64,000 nucleotides of DNA from JAFDZO01 sp044226845 (GTDB taxonomy: Bacteria; Bacteroidota; Ignavibacteria; Tepidaquicellales; Tepidaquicellaceae). The notes under the pieces are model-generated. The model was not told the DNA's origin and ran no database searches. It was given only the letters and a program-made list of their open reading frames with translations. Made by a program: the position numbers and the translations under genes. Shown here one piece after another: positions 35,311 through 42,500 of this stretch (the stretch's first letter is position 1; every line of letters starts with the position of its first letter). The stretch covers positions 432,558 through 496,557 of the forward strand of contig JBGAGG010000001.1 in assembly GCA_044226845.1 (NCBI GenBank), in the 5' to 3' direction.

Positions 35311-35664
35311 TCACAACTTTTTATATTCTTCCTGCAGTTTCTTAGGGAGACTTTGCAAGATCAGATCATAAGAATGATCAATTAATTTTTCCGCCAATTT
35401 TTTATTCAGCTTACCGTCAACTCTTACTGTATTCCAGTGCTTTTTATTCATGTGATATCCGGGCTGAACGTCTTCGTATTGCTCCCGCAATTCAACAGCA
35501 TATTCCGGGTCACATTTTAAATTCACCGTACAGGGAATGGCGAATGAAGTTATAGCAAATATTTTTCCCATGACTTTGTACACCAATGTATCCGGTCCAA
35601 AAGGCGTTCCTTCCTCAACACCTTTTTTTGAAAGGCAATATTCTCTTAACTGTTCAAAATTCAT
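35311..35664 (-). CDS. MmcQ/YjbR family protein
   Basis: A 117-aa protein of usual length for this family, with the CyaY-like fold: 'LREYCLSKKGVEEGTPFGPDTLVYKVMGKIFAI', 'VNLKCDPEYAVELREQYEDVQPGYHMNKKHWNTV' and 'LIDHSYDLILQSLPKK'. Members are annotated as DNA-binding from structure only. Its start overlaps the stop of the SGNH hydrolase gene by 4 bases, so the two are translationally coupled. Confidence 0.9.
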   Translation of the reverse strand: MNFEQLREYCLSKKGVEEGTPFGPDTLVYKVMGKIFAITSFAIPCTVNLKCDPEYAVELREQYEDVQPGYHMNKKHWNTVRVDGKLNKKLAEKLIDHSYDLILQSLPKKLQEEYKKL

Positions 35665-36374
35665 AAAAATTGTTGAAACATTATTTTAACACGGGGGAGA
35701 ATTAAGTCCACCCATTCCTTATACATTTTTTCTGAAGGGTGAAGTCCATCAGATGCAATCAGAGATTTATCATTAACTGCGGTTCTCGATTCAGGAGTAA
35801 TATCAATGTAGGCTATTCCTTCCTTCAGCGTTTCCTCTTTGTTTATTTTGTTGTACAGATCAATTTCCTCAGCAATTTTTTTTCTGTCTCTTCCCTCTGC
35901 GAAAGGAGTTACTCCCCAATCAGGAATAGAAACAACAAAGACCCTCGACTTCTCGCCGCCGGCAAATACTATAGCTGTTCTTAATAAATCTTTGAACTGA
36001 GTTCTGTATTCTTCGGCATCTCTACCCCTGTATTGATTATTTACTCCAATGAGAAGAGAAACTAAATCATATTTAGGCAGAAGTGAAGACTGTTTTTTCT
36101 TAATTGCTTCTGCAAGCTCATCCGTTGTCCAGCCTGTTGTTGCAATAATTTCGGGAGAATTAAAATAAATATTATTTTTTGTGAGAGAGCTTACTAGCTG
36201 TGCAGGAAATCTTCCCGTATCGGGAACTGACTCACCGATAGTATAAGAATCTCCCAGAGCAAGATAGTTAAATTTGTTTTCCATCGTATTAGTTTTATCG
36301 GGTTTCTTCATAAAATAAATTGCAGGTATTAAAAGAAGAACTACCAGAAGAGTAATGTTTTTTAAATTCTTCAA
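35661..36374 (-). CDS. SGNH/GDSL-family hydrolase with N-terminal membrane anchor
   Basis: A 237-aa protein. Residues about 5-22 form a TM anchor or signal. The SGNH blocks are 'LALGDSYTIGE' (nucleophile Ser43), a Gly in 'TTGWTTDEL', 'LIGVNNQYRG' (Asn) and 'SDGLHPSE' (Asp and His). It should be an esterase or lipase-like deacetylase acting in the envelope. Substrate unknown. Coupled by a 4-base overlap to the MmcQ gene. Confidence 0.85.
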   Translation of the reverse strand: MKNLKNITLLVVLLLIPAIYFMKKPDKTNTMENKFNYLALGDSYTIGESVPDTGRFPAQLVSSLTKNNIYFNSPEIIATTGWTTDELAEAIKKKQSSLLPKYDLVSLLIGVNNQYRGRDAEEYRTQFKDLLRTAIVFAGGEKSRVFVVSIPDWGVTPFAEGRDRKKIAEEIDLYNKINKEETLKEGIAYIDITPESRTAVNDKSLIASDGLHPSEKMYKEWVDLILPRVKIMFQQFL

Positions 36375-36387
36375 ACTTTTTTGGCGC

Positions 36388-37827
36388 TTATTTTATTAAC
36401 TCATTTGTTTTTTCAAGAAGCCAGTTTCTGCTTGTAATAATTTTTTCCCGTTCTATTTCAAATTTAAGTTCATCGGGATTTATTTTTTTCCCTGACTGAA
36501 TATCCACAAGTCTCTTAAGATATTTTACAAAGTTAAGATTAATCTTTGGATTTGTCTCAATAAATATCTTGCAGTAATTTTTAAGAAAGTGTCGGTAAGA
36601 ATCTATAATGTAAATTAAAGTTTCAAAATCTCTTAGCTCATATAAAATCTGCATTTTTAATTTATTAGCAATAAGCGCATGCTGATTTTTATTGTCTTTT
36701 ATTTTTGCAAGGACTTCAAGCGCATGAGTAAATTCTTTTGTGCTGAAATAATAGTTAGCCAGCGTATAAAGATACATATAATCTTCCTGTACAGGAGGTA
36801 ATTTTTCTTTAAATTTATCTATGAAATTTTTAGCCCACTCAAATTTTTTCAAATGAAGAGCCGGAGTAGTTATGTAAAAATATCTAGAGTGATCCAGATA
36901 GGAATCGCCGAAAACTTCATCGTATTTATCAACAAAAAAACTGTAATATTCAAAAAGCTCTTTATAGAACTCACTGTTTCCGCTTATAACAATTTTATAA
37001 CCAACATCTACCAAGGATTCAAAAATGTGCTTGCGTATTTCAGCAGGAATATCTTTGTATTCCTTTACAGCTATTTCTTTTAAAGCATAGTAGGTTTTTT
37101 CTTCAGGTTTGTAATCGAGCATAAATACTTTATATACTAAAAGTAAAGACCTGTCAACTTCATCTGAATTATTTTCTATGTAGTCCAGCAATCCCTGCAG
37201 ATAGGGGAATTTTTTTTCAAGCTCGTATCTGAAGCCCCGCCTTTGCTCTAATAATGTACTAAGACGGTAAAACAACTCAAGAAAAAAGTTATCGCGCATA
37301 CTGAACAAATCTCTGTATTGCGCACTTACAATCTTATCTTCTTTGAATTCATTCTGATAGTAAAAAATTTCAAGTTCATTAGATAATCTGTTCTCGTACT
37401 TAAAATGTTCAGGTTCTTTGTATCTTATATTACTGTGCTCGGTTGAAATTTTTGTTGTAAGATTAATAAAGTAATTATTGAGTTTTCTTTCCCTGTAAAA
37501 TTTTAACAATGTGAAATCTCTCTCTTTTTCATTCTTAATTGTTTGATTGTAGATAATGTAATCTTCGAGAAGCTCAAACGCATAATTAAAATAGTGTTTG
37601 AGTTTTGCGTAATCAAATTCTTCCTTGCCGAACGTAAACTTGAACAGCTTTTCTTTAGTAAAATTTCTGCTTTCAAAATCAGGTTTAAACTTTAAAATAT
37701 AATCATAAAACTTTATCAATTTATCGTTTTTATTGAAATATGCGCATTCAATAAACTCACGAAAACCATTCAGCTCTTTTGTTGTAAGAGTTTTTAAAAT
37801 CCTGATAAATTTGAATTCCTGAAGCAA
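36388..37827 (-). CDS. Member of an uncharacterised ~480-aa family (paralogue A)
   Basis: A 479-aa helical cytoplasmic protein. The N-terminal ~90 residues match the two tandem paralogues at 51898 and 53375: 'ILKTLTTKELNGFREFIECAYFNKND', a 'PDFE' turn and 'LFKFTFGKEEFDYAKLKHYFNYAFELLEDYI'. The C-terminal 'NWLLEKTNELI' also matches. The middle looks like alpha-solenoid (TPR-like) repeats. I recognise the pattern as common in Bacteroidota but know no function. It is not in an obvious operon. Confidence 0.75.
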   Translation of the reverse strand: MLQEFKFIRILKTLTTKELNGFREFIECAYFNKNDKLIKFYDYILKFKPDFESRNFTKEKLFKFTFGKEEFDYAKLKHYFNYAFELLEDYIIYNQTIKNEKERDFTLLKFYRERKLNNYFINLTTKISTEHSNIRYKEPEHFKYENRLSNELEIFYYQNEFKEDKIVSAQYRDLFSMRDNFFLELFYRLSTLLEQRRGFRYELEKKFPYLQGLLDYIENNSDEVDRSLLLVYKVFMLDYKPEEKTYYALKEIAVKEYKDIPAEIRKHIFESLVDVGYKIVISGNSEFYKELFEYYSFFVDKYDEVFGDSYLDHSRYFYITTPALHLKKFEWAKNFIDKFKEKLPPVQEDYMYLYTLANYYFSTKEFTHALEVLAKIKDNKNQHALIANKLKMQILYELRDFETLIYIIDSYRHFLKNYCKIFIETNPKINLNFVKYLKRLVDIQSGKKINPDELKFEIEREKIITSRNWLLEKTNELIK

Positions 37828-38148
37828 GAGAGTAATTTTATTTTTTTATCACTAATTTTTTCATTTGAAAATAACATTTGAAAAGATATGAAACAACACT
37901 TAAATTACCGATTTTTCTGATAATGCTTCCAGAGATTTATGCTATTATTTGTCATTATTCAACAAAATATTTTATATAAGCCTATTTTAACGTAAAATAG
38001 CCTCCGATTTTCAAAGTAAGATTTCCTATTTGTTGTTTCGCCGATTTTAAAAGCTGAATAACTTTATTATTTCTTTTAAATTAAACTGTTTTTGTATGTT
38101 TTTGTAAAATGAATTTATTAATATCGCCGATTTTATCTTTCAAATCTC
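37828..38148. other. Intergenic region with four CCGATTTT repeats
   Basis: No ORF is supported. CCGATTTT occurs at about 37908, 38003, 38041 and 38127, the last two as CGCCGATTTT. All are in the same orientation and upstream of the micropeptide promoter. They could be binding sites for a regulator of that promoter, or of the divergent paralogue A gene at 37827. Confidence 0.4.
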
Positions 38149-38180
38149 TTTGATGTAGCAATCATTACTTTGTAACTTTG
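38149..38180 (+). promoter_or_regulatory. Near-perfect Bacteroidetes promoter for the micropeptide genes
   Basis: TTTG (38149-38152), 20 bases, then TAACTTTG (38173-38180). This matches the Bacteroidetes primary-sigma consensus (TTTG, about 19-20 nt, TAnnTTTG) exactly. The predicted start is near 38187, some 20 bases before the first micropeptide ATG. Confidence 0.7.
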
Positions 38181-38206
38181 TTAAGATTTGAAAACAACGA
38201 TAGACA

Positions 38207-38302
38207 ATGATACAGAAAATAAAAAAGACAGAATTTACAAGATGGGACCTGATGATTGCAGCTTTGATAGTATCAACAATTTTATTTCAAATTGTAAAAT
38301 AG
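38207..38302 (+). CDS. Micropeptide 1, single-TM, 31 aa
   Basis: ATG to TAG, 31 residues: a basic N-terminus 'MIQKIKKTEFTRWD' followed by one hydrophobic helix 'LMIAALIVSTILFQIV' and Lys. It lies 27 bases after a near-consensus promoter and 3 bases before the second small ORF. The 'KTEFTRWD' segment matches 'KTELTRFE' in micropeptide 3, which favours real paralogous proteins over chance frames. Expected to sit in the inner membrane with the N-terminus inside. No family recognised. Confidence 0.6.
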   Translation: MIQKIKKTEFTRWDLMIAALIVSTILFQIVK

Positions 38303-38305
38303 AAG

Positions 38306-38401
38306 ATGGAAAACAGAAAGTTCAATAGTCAGGATTTAAAAGTAATAAGCTTCTACACTTTATTCCTGGCAGCAATGACTACTTCAATTTTCATGATCTG
38401 A
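38306..38401 (+). CDS. Micropeptide 2, single-TM, 31 aa
   Basis: ATG to TGA, 31 residues: polar 'MENRKFNSQDLK' then hydrophobic 'VISFYTLFLAAMTTSIFMI'. It starts 3 bases after the stop of micropeptide 1 (tag-aag-ATG), indicating translational coupling. It shares the layout (charged start, one TM, almost no tail) with its two neighbours, but its sequence similarity is weaker. Function unknown. Confidence 0.55.
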   Translation: MENRKFNSQDLKVISFYTLFLAAMTTSIFMI

Positions 38402-38450
38402 TAAGTAAAGAAGATCAAACAATTTTAGGAATTAATTTTAATATAATTTT

Positions 38451-38561
38451 ATGAAAAACTCAAAAAACAGCAAAACAGAATTAACAAGATTTGAATATAT
38501 CGGCTTCGCAGGAATAGGATTTTTACTTGTAACGGTTTTAGTGGGTTGTTTCGTAAGATAA
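38451..38561 (+). CDS. Micropeptide 3, single-TM, 36 aa
   Basis: ATG to TAA, 36 residues: 'MKNSKNSKTELTRFEYIGFA' then 'GIGFLLVTVLVGCFVR'. The KTE(L/F)TR(F/W)(E/D) block is shared with micropeptide 1, at the same distance from the hydrophobic helix. It starts 49 bases after micropeptide 2, probably on the same transcript. The single Cys near the end of the TM could allow dimerisation. Function unknown. Confidence 0.6.
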   Translation: MKNSKNSKTELTRFEYIGFAGIGFLLVTVLVGCFVR

Positions 38562-38636
38562 AATTGAATTTGATAAAGCTCAATACTCGGCAAAATAAAT
38601 GAGTAAAAAAGTTAGCATTAACTAAAGCCAATATAT

Positions 38637-38967
38637 GCTCACCGGAATACAAATGAGCCGAACAGAATTTTTCCGGTGAGAAATATATCTCAAACAAAAA
38701 AAGAGTTTATATAAAAGTTTCTGTCAGGTATCAAGGGAGCCGGAAACGGGATGCCTGCAGGAAAAGAGAATTCCTTAAAAATCCGGGGTGACGCTTATTA
38801 TAGGAATAGGTAATAAGGGCTCATCCCGGGGGAAACCATAAAAGTTTAGAACTACAACGTTCATTAAAAAATAGAGTGTGTATCTGCCAATACGCAAAAA
38901 CTTATTACCTCATGTAATACCTTCCAAATCTTTCACGGGCGCTGGCAAAATTAGCTCCCGTGAAAGC
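38637..38967. ncRNA. Strongly structured non-coding region (candidate RNA)
   Basis: No ORF beyond a 20-codon frame (38752-38814) is present. Stems: CTCACCGGAA (38638-38647) with TTCCGGTGAG (38671-38680); CAGGTATC with GATGCCTG near 38726-38757, enclosing a CCG-GAAA-CGG tetraloop; CCGGGGTGA with TCATCCCGG near 38783-38830; and CTTTCACGGG (38930-38939) with CCCGTGAAAG (38957-38966). GGTAATAAG near 38808 can also pair with CTTATTACC near 38900, giving an alternative fold. It matches no riboswitch or housekeeping RNA that I can recognise. Strand is uncertain. Confidence 0.45.
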
Positions 38968-38981
38968 CACTTCTGAAACAA

Positions 38982-39518
38982 TCAATTAAACAGAGAGTCA
39001 ATTAAATCTTCAATGTTGTCTTTTATAATTAAGTAATCCAGAATTTCCTGCTTCATAAATCCGTTTGCAACAATGTTATTCAGAAATTCTATTATTGAAT
39101 TGTAGTATCCGTTTGTATTCAAAAGTCCGATTGGCTTTGAATGCAGATTCAACTGCTTCCATGTAAAAATCTCGAACAGTTCATCCAGCGTACCTATGCC
39201 GCCCGGAATTGCAATGAACGCATCGGCTATATCAGACATCAGTTTTTTTCTTTCGTGCATTGAGCCGACTTTGTGAAGAGTTGTTACTGACTCATCGCCC
39301 CATTCTTTTTCCATCATGAAATTGGGAATTACTCCGGTAACTTTGCCGCCGTTATTCATAACTGAGTGTGAGAGCACGCCCATAAGCCCCACATTGCCTC
39401 CGCCGTAGACGAGCATTATATCGTTATCGGCAAAATACTTCCCGATTTGAACAGCAGTATTTTTAAAGTCAGGATTGATTCCCATACTCGAGCCGCAGAA
39501 CACACAGATTGATTTCAT
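38982..39518 (-). CDS. LOG family protein (TIGR00730 type nucleotide phosphoribohydrolase)
   Basis: A 178-aa Rossmann-like protein. 'ICVFCGSSMGINP' opens the fold and 'PGGIGTLDELFEIFTW' is the PGGxGTxxE motif of the LOG family. 'VGSMHERKK' carries the conserved Arg. Family enzymes cleave the N-glycosidic bond of nucleoside 5'-monophosphates (cytokinin activation in plants and some bacteria; general AMP hydrolysis elsewhere). Cytoplasmic; single gene. Confidence 0.9.
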   Translation of the reverse strand: MKSICVFCGSSMGINPDFKNTAVQIGKYFADNDIMLVYGGGNVGLMGVLSHSVMNNGGKVTGVIPNFMMEKEWGDESVTTLHKVGSMHERKKLMSDIADAFIAIPGGIGTLDELFEIFTWKQLNLHSKPIGLLNTNGYYNSIIEFLNNIVANGFMKQEILDYLIIKDNIEDLIDSLFN

Positions 39519-39554
39519 AACACAGATTTTTATGATTTATATGATGACACAGAT

Positions 39555-39660
39555 AAAAGTAACATTATTGTCACATTTCCCTTTTGTAATTTTTTTTAAA
39601 AAAAATAAAATTGATGAATTTTTGACGGGTTTTGTCCTCAGCGTTGTTGTAAAAACAATA
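39555..39660 (+). repeat. Third copy of the 23-bp-core dispersed repeat
   Basis: AAGTAACATT (39557-39566) is followed 56 bases from its start by GATGAATTTTTGACGGGTTTTGT (39613-39635), then GCGTTGTTGT. The order and spacing (52-56 bases) equal those in the two tandem copies near 17.5 kb, while the sequence between them has diverged. The adjoining 39519-39554 holds two ACACAGAT blocks like those in the repeat at 975-1275. Confidence 0.75.
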
Positions 39661-39707
39661 CGGGGTGTTTCAAAATTCGTCATAGATTCTCTAAGCCTGG
39701 GATTCTA

Positions 39708-39843
39708 ACCGCCCGTTCTTGTGGCGCCGCGTCCCGATTGTCCCGCTTTAGCGGGAACAAGTCGGGACTTATCATAAATAAAAATCAGTCTCTGATTTTT
39801 ATTTATGATAACCGGCACGCTCCGCGTGACGGGCGGCGCCACA
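39708..39843. repeat. Nested palindromic (REP/MITE-like) element
   Basis: A GC-rich 136-base element in AT-rich DNA. GTGGCGCCGC (39721-39730) pairs with GCGGCGCCAC (39833-39842). GTCCCGA...TCGGGAC (39731-39768) encloses CCCGC/GCGGG. A perfect 20-bp stem (39769-39788 with 39792-39811) has a TCT loop, and CACGC/GCGTG (39816-39828) follows. ACCGCCCGT (39708-39716) can pair with ACGGGCGG (39829-39836), crossing the outer stem. It has no transposase, so it is probably a non-autonomous dispersed repeat. An ORF through it on the minus strand is not credible. Confidence 0.8.
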
Positions 39844-39986
39844 CCCCACAATTCTGCACACAAAATAATTATTAATAAACCCTTAAGCAATTGAATCTTC
39901 CCTATTAGTAGGGAAATTTAATTATTCAATACAACATTAATGTATTTAACTTTAAAAAAGAATTAACAATTTTGTGATTACACAAT
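39844..39986 (+). promoter_or_regulatory. Upstream region of glgB with inverted repeat
   Basis: TTCCCTA (39898-39904), TTAG, TAGGGAA (39909-39915): a perfect 7-bp-arm inverted repeat 71 bases before the glgB start. TAACTTTA (39947-39954) is one base off the -7 consensus. This is a plausible operator plus promoter for the glycogen genes. Confidence 0.4.
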
Positions 39987-42470
39987 ATGGCAAAGCAAAG
40001 CGCAGTTAAAGCAAATAAAAAAATAGGGAATCCATTTCAGAGAATTATTTCTTTTGATGAAGATAAACCGTATTCCGTTCTCGGTCCGCAGCTTGATGAA
40101 GATAATAAAGAACTATCAATAAATTGTTATCTTCCCTTCGCAGAGAAAGTATGGATTAAACGCAAAGGAAAAAAATTAACTGAAGCAGAAAAAATAAATC
40201 CGTCAGGAATATTCTCCGCTAAATTTGAGAATACTACTGAAATCTTCCCGTATAAAATTGTAATTGAATCGAACGGTAACAAATCCGAATTCGAAGATCC
40301 TTACTACTACCGCACAGAAATAACTGATATGGATGTCTATCTGCTCGGCGAAGGAAATCACTTCAAGAGCTGGGAGAAACTCGGCGCTCATAAAACAAGC
40401 ATCAAAGGAGTGAGAGGAGTTATTTTCCGCATCTGGGTCCCGGATGTAAAAGCTGTGAGCATTACAGGCGAATTCAATGACTGGACTGAAGGACTTCTTC
40501 CTATGGAAAACTGCCGCGATACCGGCTACTGGACTTTGTTTCTCCCTGGTGTAAAAGAAGGCGACCTCTATAAATATGCCATCAAAACCAAATCCCCGGC
40601 GAAAGTAATTTATAAATCCGACCCGTATGCATTCAGCGCAGAGCTTCGTCCCGGGAATGCTTCCAAAGTTGCCGTCATAGATAAATACAAATGGAAAGAC
40701 ACTGAATGGATGAAGACTCGCAGAAAATATGACTACAGAAATCAACCAATGAATATTTACGAAGTTCATCTCGGCTCTTGGAAAAAAGACTATGATAATC
40801 CCGATTTTAAAAATGACTGGGGATACAAAAGCTATAAGCAGCTAGCATACGAACTTGTTGAGCATTGCAAAACTTACGGCTATACACATATAGAACTTCT
40901 TCCAATAATGGAGCATCCGCTTGATGCTTCATGGGGATATCAGGTCACGGGATTTTTCGCTCCAACCAGCCGCTACGGCTCGCCCGAAGATTTTATGCTC
41001 TTCGTTGACCACTGCCATCAGAACAATATCGGAGTTATACTAGATTGGGTGCCCGGACATTTCCCATCGGATGAACACGGCTTAAATAATTTTAACGGTA
41101 AACAGATATACGCGTACACAAATCCTAAAAAAGGATTTCATAACGGATGGGGAACATATGTTTTTGATTATGCAAAGACTGAAGTTACAAATTTTTTAAT
41201 TGCAAACGCTCTCTTCTGGCTGAAGGTTTATCATATAGACGGCCTTCGGGTTGATGCAGTCGCTTCAATGCTGTATCTGGATTACTGCAGGAATGAAGGC
41301 GAATGGGAACCGAATGAACTTGGCGGAAAAGAAAATCTTGAAGCAGTCGCTTTTTTAAAAAAGCTGAATGACACGGTGCATAAATATCACAAAGGCACTT
41401 TGATGATAGCAGAGGAATCTACTGACTGGCAGGGAGTTACAAAGCCCACGTATCTCGGCGGGCTCGGATTCGATATGAAGTGGAATATGGGCTGGATGCA
41501 TGACGTGCTTGAATATTTTTCAAAAGACCCTATCTACAGAAAATATTTTCATAATAAGATTACGTTCTCACTTTGGTATTCATTTAATGAAAATTATTTA
41601 TTGCCTATTTCGCACGATGAAGTCGTTCATCTGAAAAAAGCATTGGTAAGCAAAATGCCGGGACAGCTGAAAAGTATGTTCTCAAACATGAGAACTTTCT
41701 TCGGATTTATGTTCGGCCATCCGGGAAAGAAATTGAATTTCATGACGAATGATATAGGACAGTTTCACGAATGGAATGCAGATACTGCAATGCAATGGGA
41801 TGTATTGAATGAAGACCTAAACGTGAAGTTGCAGAAATTTTTTAAGGACTTATCAAGCATATACCATCAGTATAGAGCATTTTACGAAATTGATTTCAGA
41901 AGCGACGGATTTCACTGGCTTGATTTCACCGACTCAGATAACAGCGTGCTCAGTTTCGTAAGATATTCAGCAGATAAAAAACAGATGCTGCTGTTTACAT
42001 TTAACATGACTCCCGTACACAGAAAAGATTATGAATTCGGCACGCCGCGTGCAGGTTTTTATAGGGAGATCTTAAACAGCGATGCAGTCGAGTACGGCGG
42101 AACAGGAGAAGGGAACTTAGGCGGAATTCACACAGAAGACAGATATAAATTCCAATGGCCCTATACTATAAAAGTAAATCTGCCTCCGCTTGCTGTGAAT
42201 ATTTTTATTCATGAACTGGAAGATGAGTTTACACAAGAAGTTAAAACTGATGAAAACAAAACGGAACAGATAGAAGATGATAAACAGGAGGTACAAGAAG
42301 AGACAAATGAAGAGCAAAATGATAATTCTAACAATGAAGTAAACGAAACAACAAACGAAGAAACTCAAACTATTTCCCCGGAAGAAATTCAAACAGAAAC
42401 TCAAAAAGAAGTTAGTACTGAAACTGACGCTCCGGAAATAATTAACAAAGAAACTGAACAACCAAATTAA
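39987..42470 (+). CDS. glgB: 1,4-alpha-glucan branching enzyme (GH13) with acidic C-terminal tail
   Basis: An 827-aa protein that transfers alpha-1,4 segments to alpha-1,6 positions. An N-terminal CBM48-type module ('FRIWVPDVKAVSITGEFNDWTEG', about 145-250) precedes the GH13 barrel. Catalytic positions are Asp423 (DGLRVDAV), Glu476/477 (AEEST) and Asp544 (SHDEVVH). The beta-sandwich ends near residue 745, and the last ~80 residues are a Glu/Thr/Asn/Gln-rich tail not usual in GlgB. The N-terminal ~100 residues may be a degenerate extra carbohydrate module. First gene of an alpha-glucan operon with the GH57 gene and malQ. Confidence 0.92.
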   Translation: MAKQSAVKANKKIGNPFQRIISFDEDKPYSVLGPQLDEDNKELSINCYLPFAEKVWIKRKGKKLTEAEKINPSGIFSAKFENTTEIFPYKIVIESNGNKSEFEDPYYYRTEITDMDVYLLGEGNHFKSWEKLGAHKTSIKGVRGVIFRIWVPDVKAVSITGEFNDWTEGLLPMENCRDTGYWTLFLPGVKEGDLYKYAIKTKSPAKVIYKSDPYAFSAELRPGNASKVAVIDKYKWKDTEWMKTRRKYDYRNQPMNIYEVHLGSWKKDYDNPDFKNDWGYKSYKQLAYELVEHCKTYGYTHIELLPIMEHPLDASWGYQVTGFFAPTSRYGSPEDFMLFVDHCHQNNIGVILDWVPGHFPSDEHGLNNFNGKQIYAYTNPKKGFHNGWGTYVFDYAKTEVTNFLIANALFWLKVYHIDGLRVDAVASMLYLDYCRNEGEWEPNELGGKENLEAVAFLKKLNDTVHKYHKGTLMIAEESTDWQGVTKPTYLGGLGFDMKWNMGWMHDVLEYFSKDPIYRKYFHNKITFSLWYSFNENYLLPISHDEVVHLKKALVSKMPGQLKSMFSNMRTFFGFMFGHPGKKLNFMTNDIGQFHEWNADTAMQWDVLNEDLNVKLQKFFKDLSSIYHQYRAFYEIDFRSDGFHWLDFTDSDNSVLSFVRYSADKKQMLLFTFNMTPVHRKDYEFGTPRAGFYREILNSDAVEYGGTGEGNLGGIHTEDRYKFQWPYTIKVNLPPLAVNIFIHELEDEFTQEVKTDENKTEQIEDDKQEVQEETNEEQNDNSNNEVNETTNEETQTISPEEIQTETQKEVSTETDAPEIINKETEQPN

Positions 42471-42500
42471 AATTTTAGAAGGAAGGAAGTAAGAAATAAA

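Noticed and set aside
38752..38814. 20-codon ORF preceded by AAGGGAG (candidate leader peptide)
   Set aside because: It lies inside the strongly paired structured region and has no recognisable protein character; kept only as a note.
38700..38860. Possible TPP, cobalamin or cyclic-di-GMP riboswitch
   Set aside because: Isolated GGGGTGAC/GGGCTCAT and GGGGGAAACC pieces look similar, but the conserved cores and their order are not present, and no fitting downstream gene is in the same direction.
39705..39890. 61-codon minus-strand ORF
   Set aside because: It runs through the palindromic element and is GC-rich Arg/Gly/Thr sequence typical of translated repeats.
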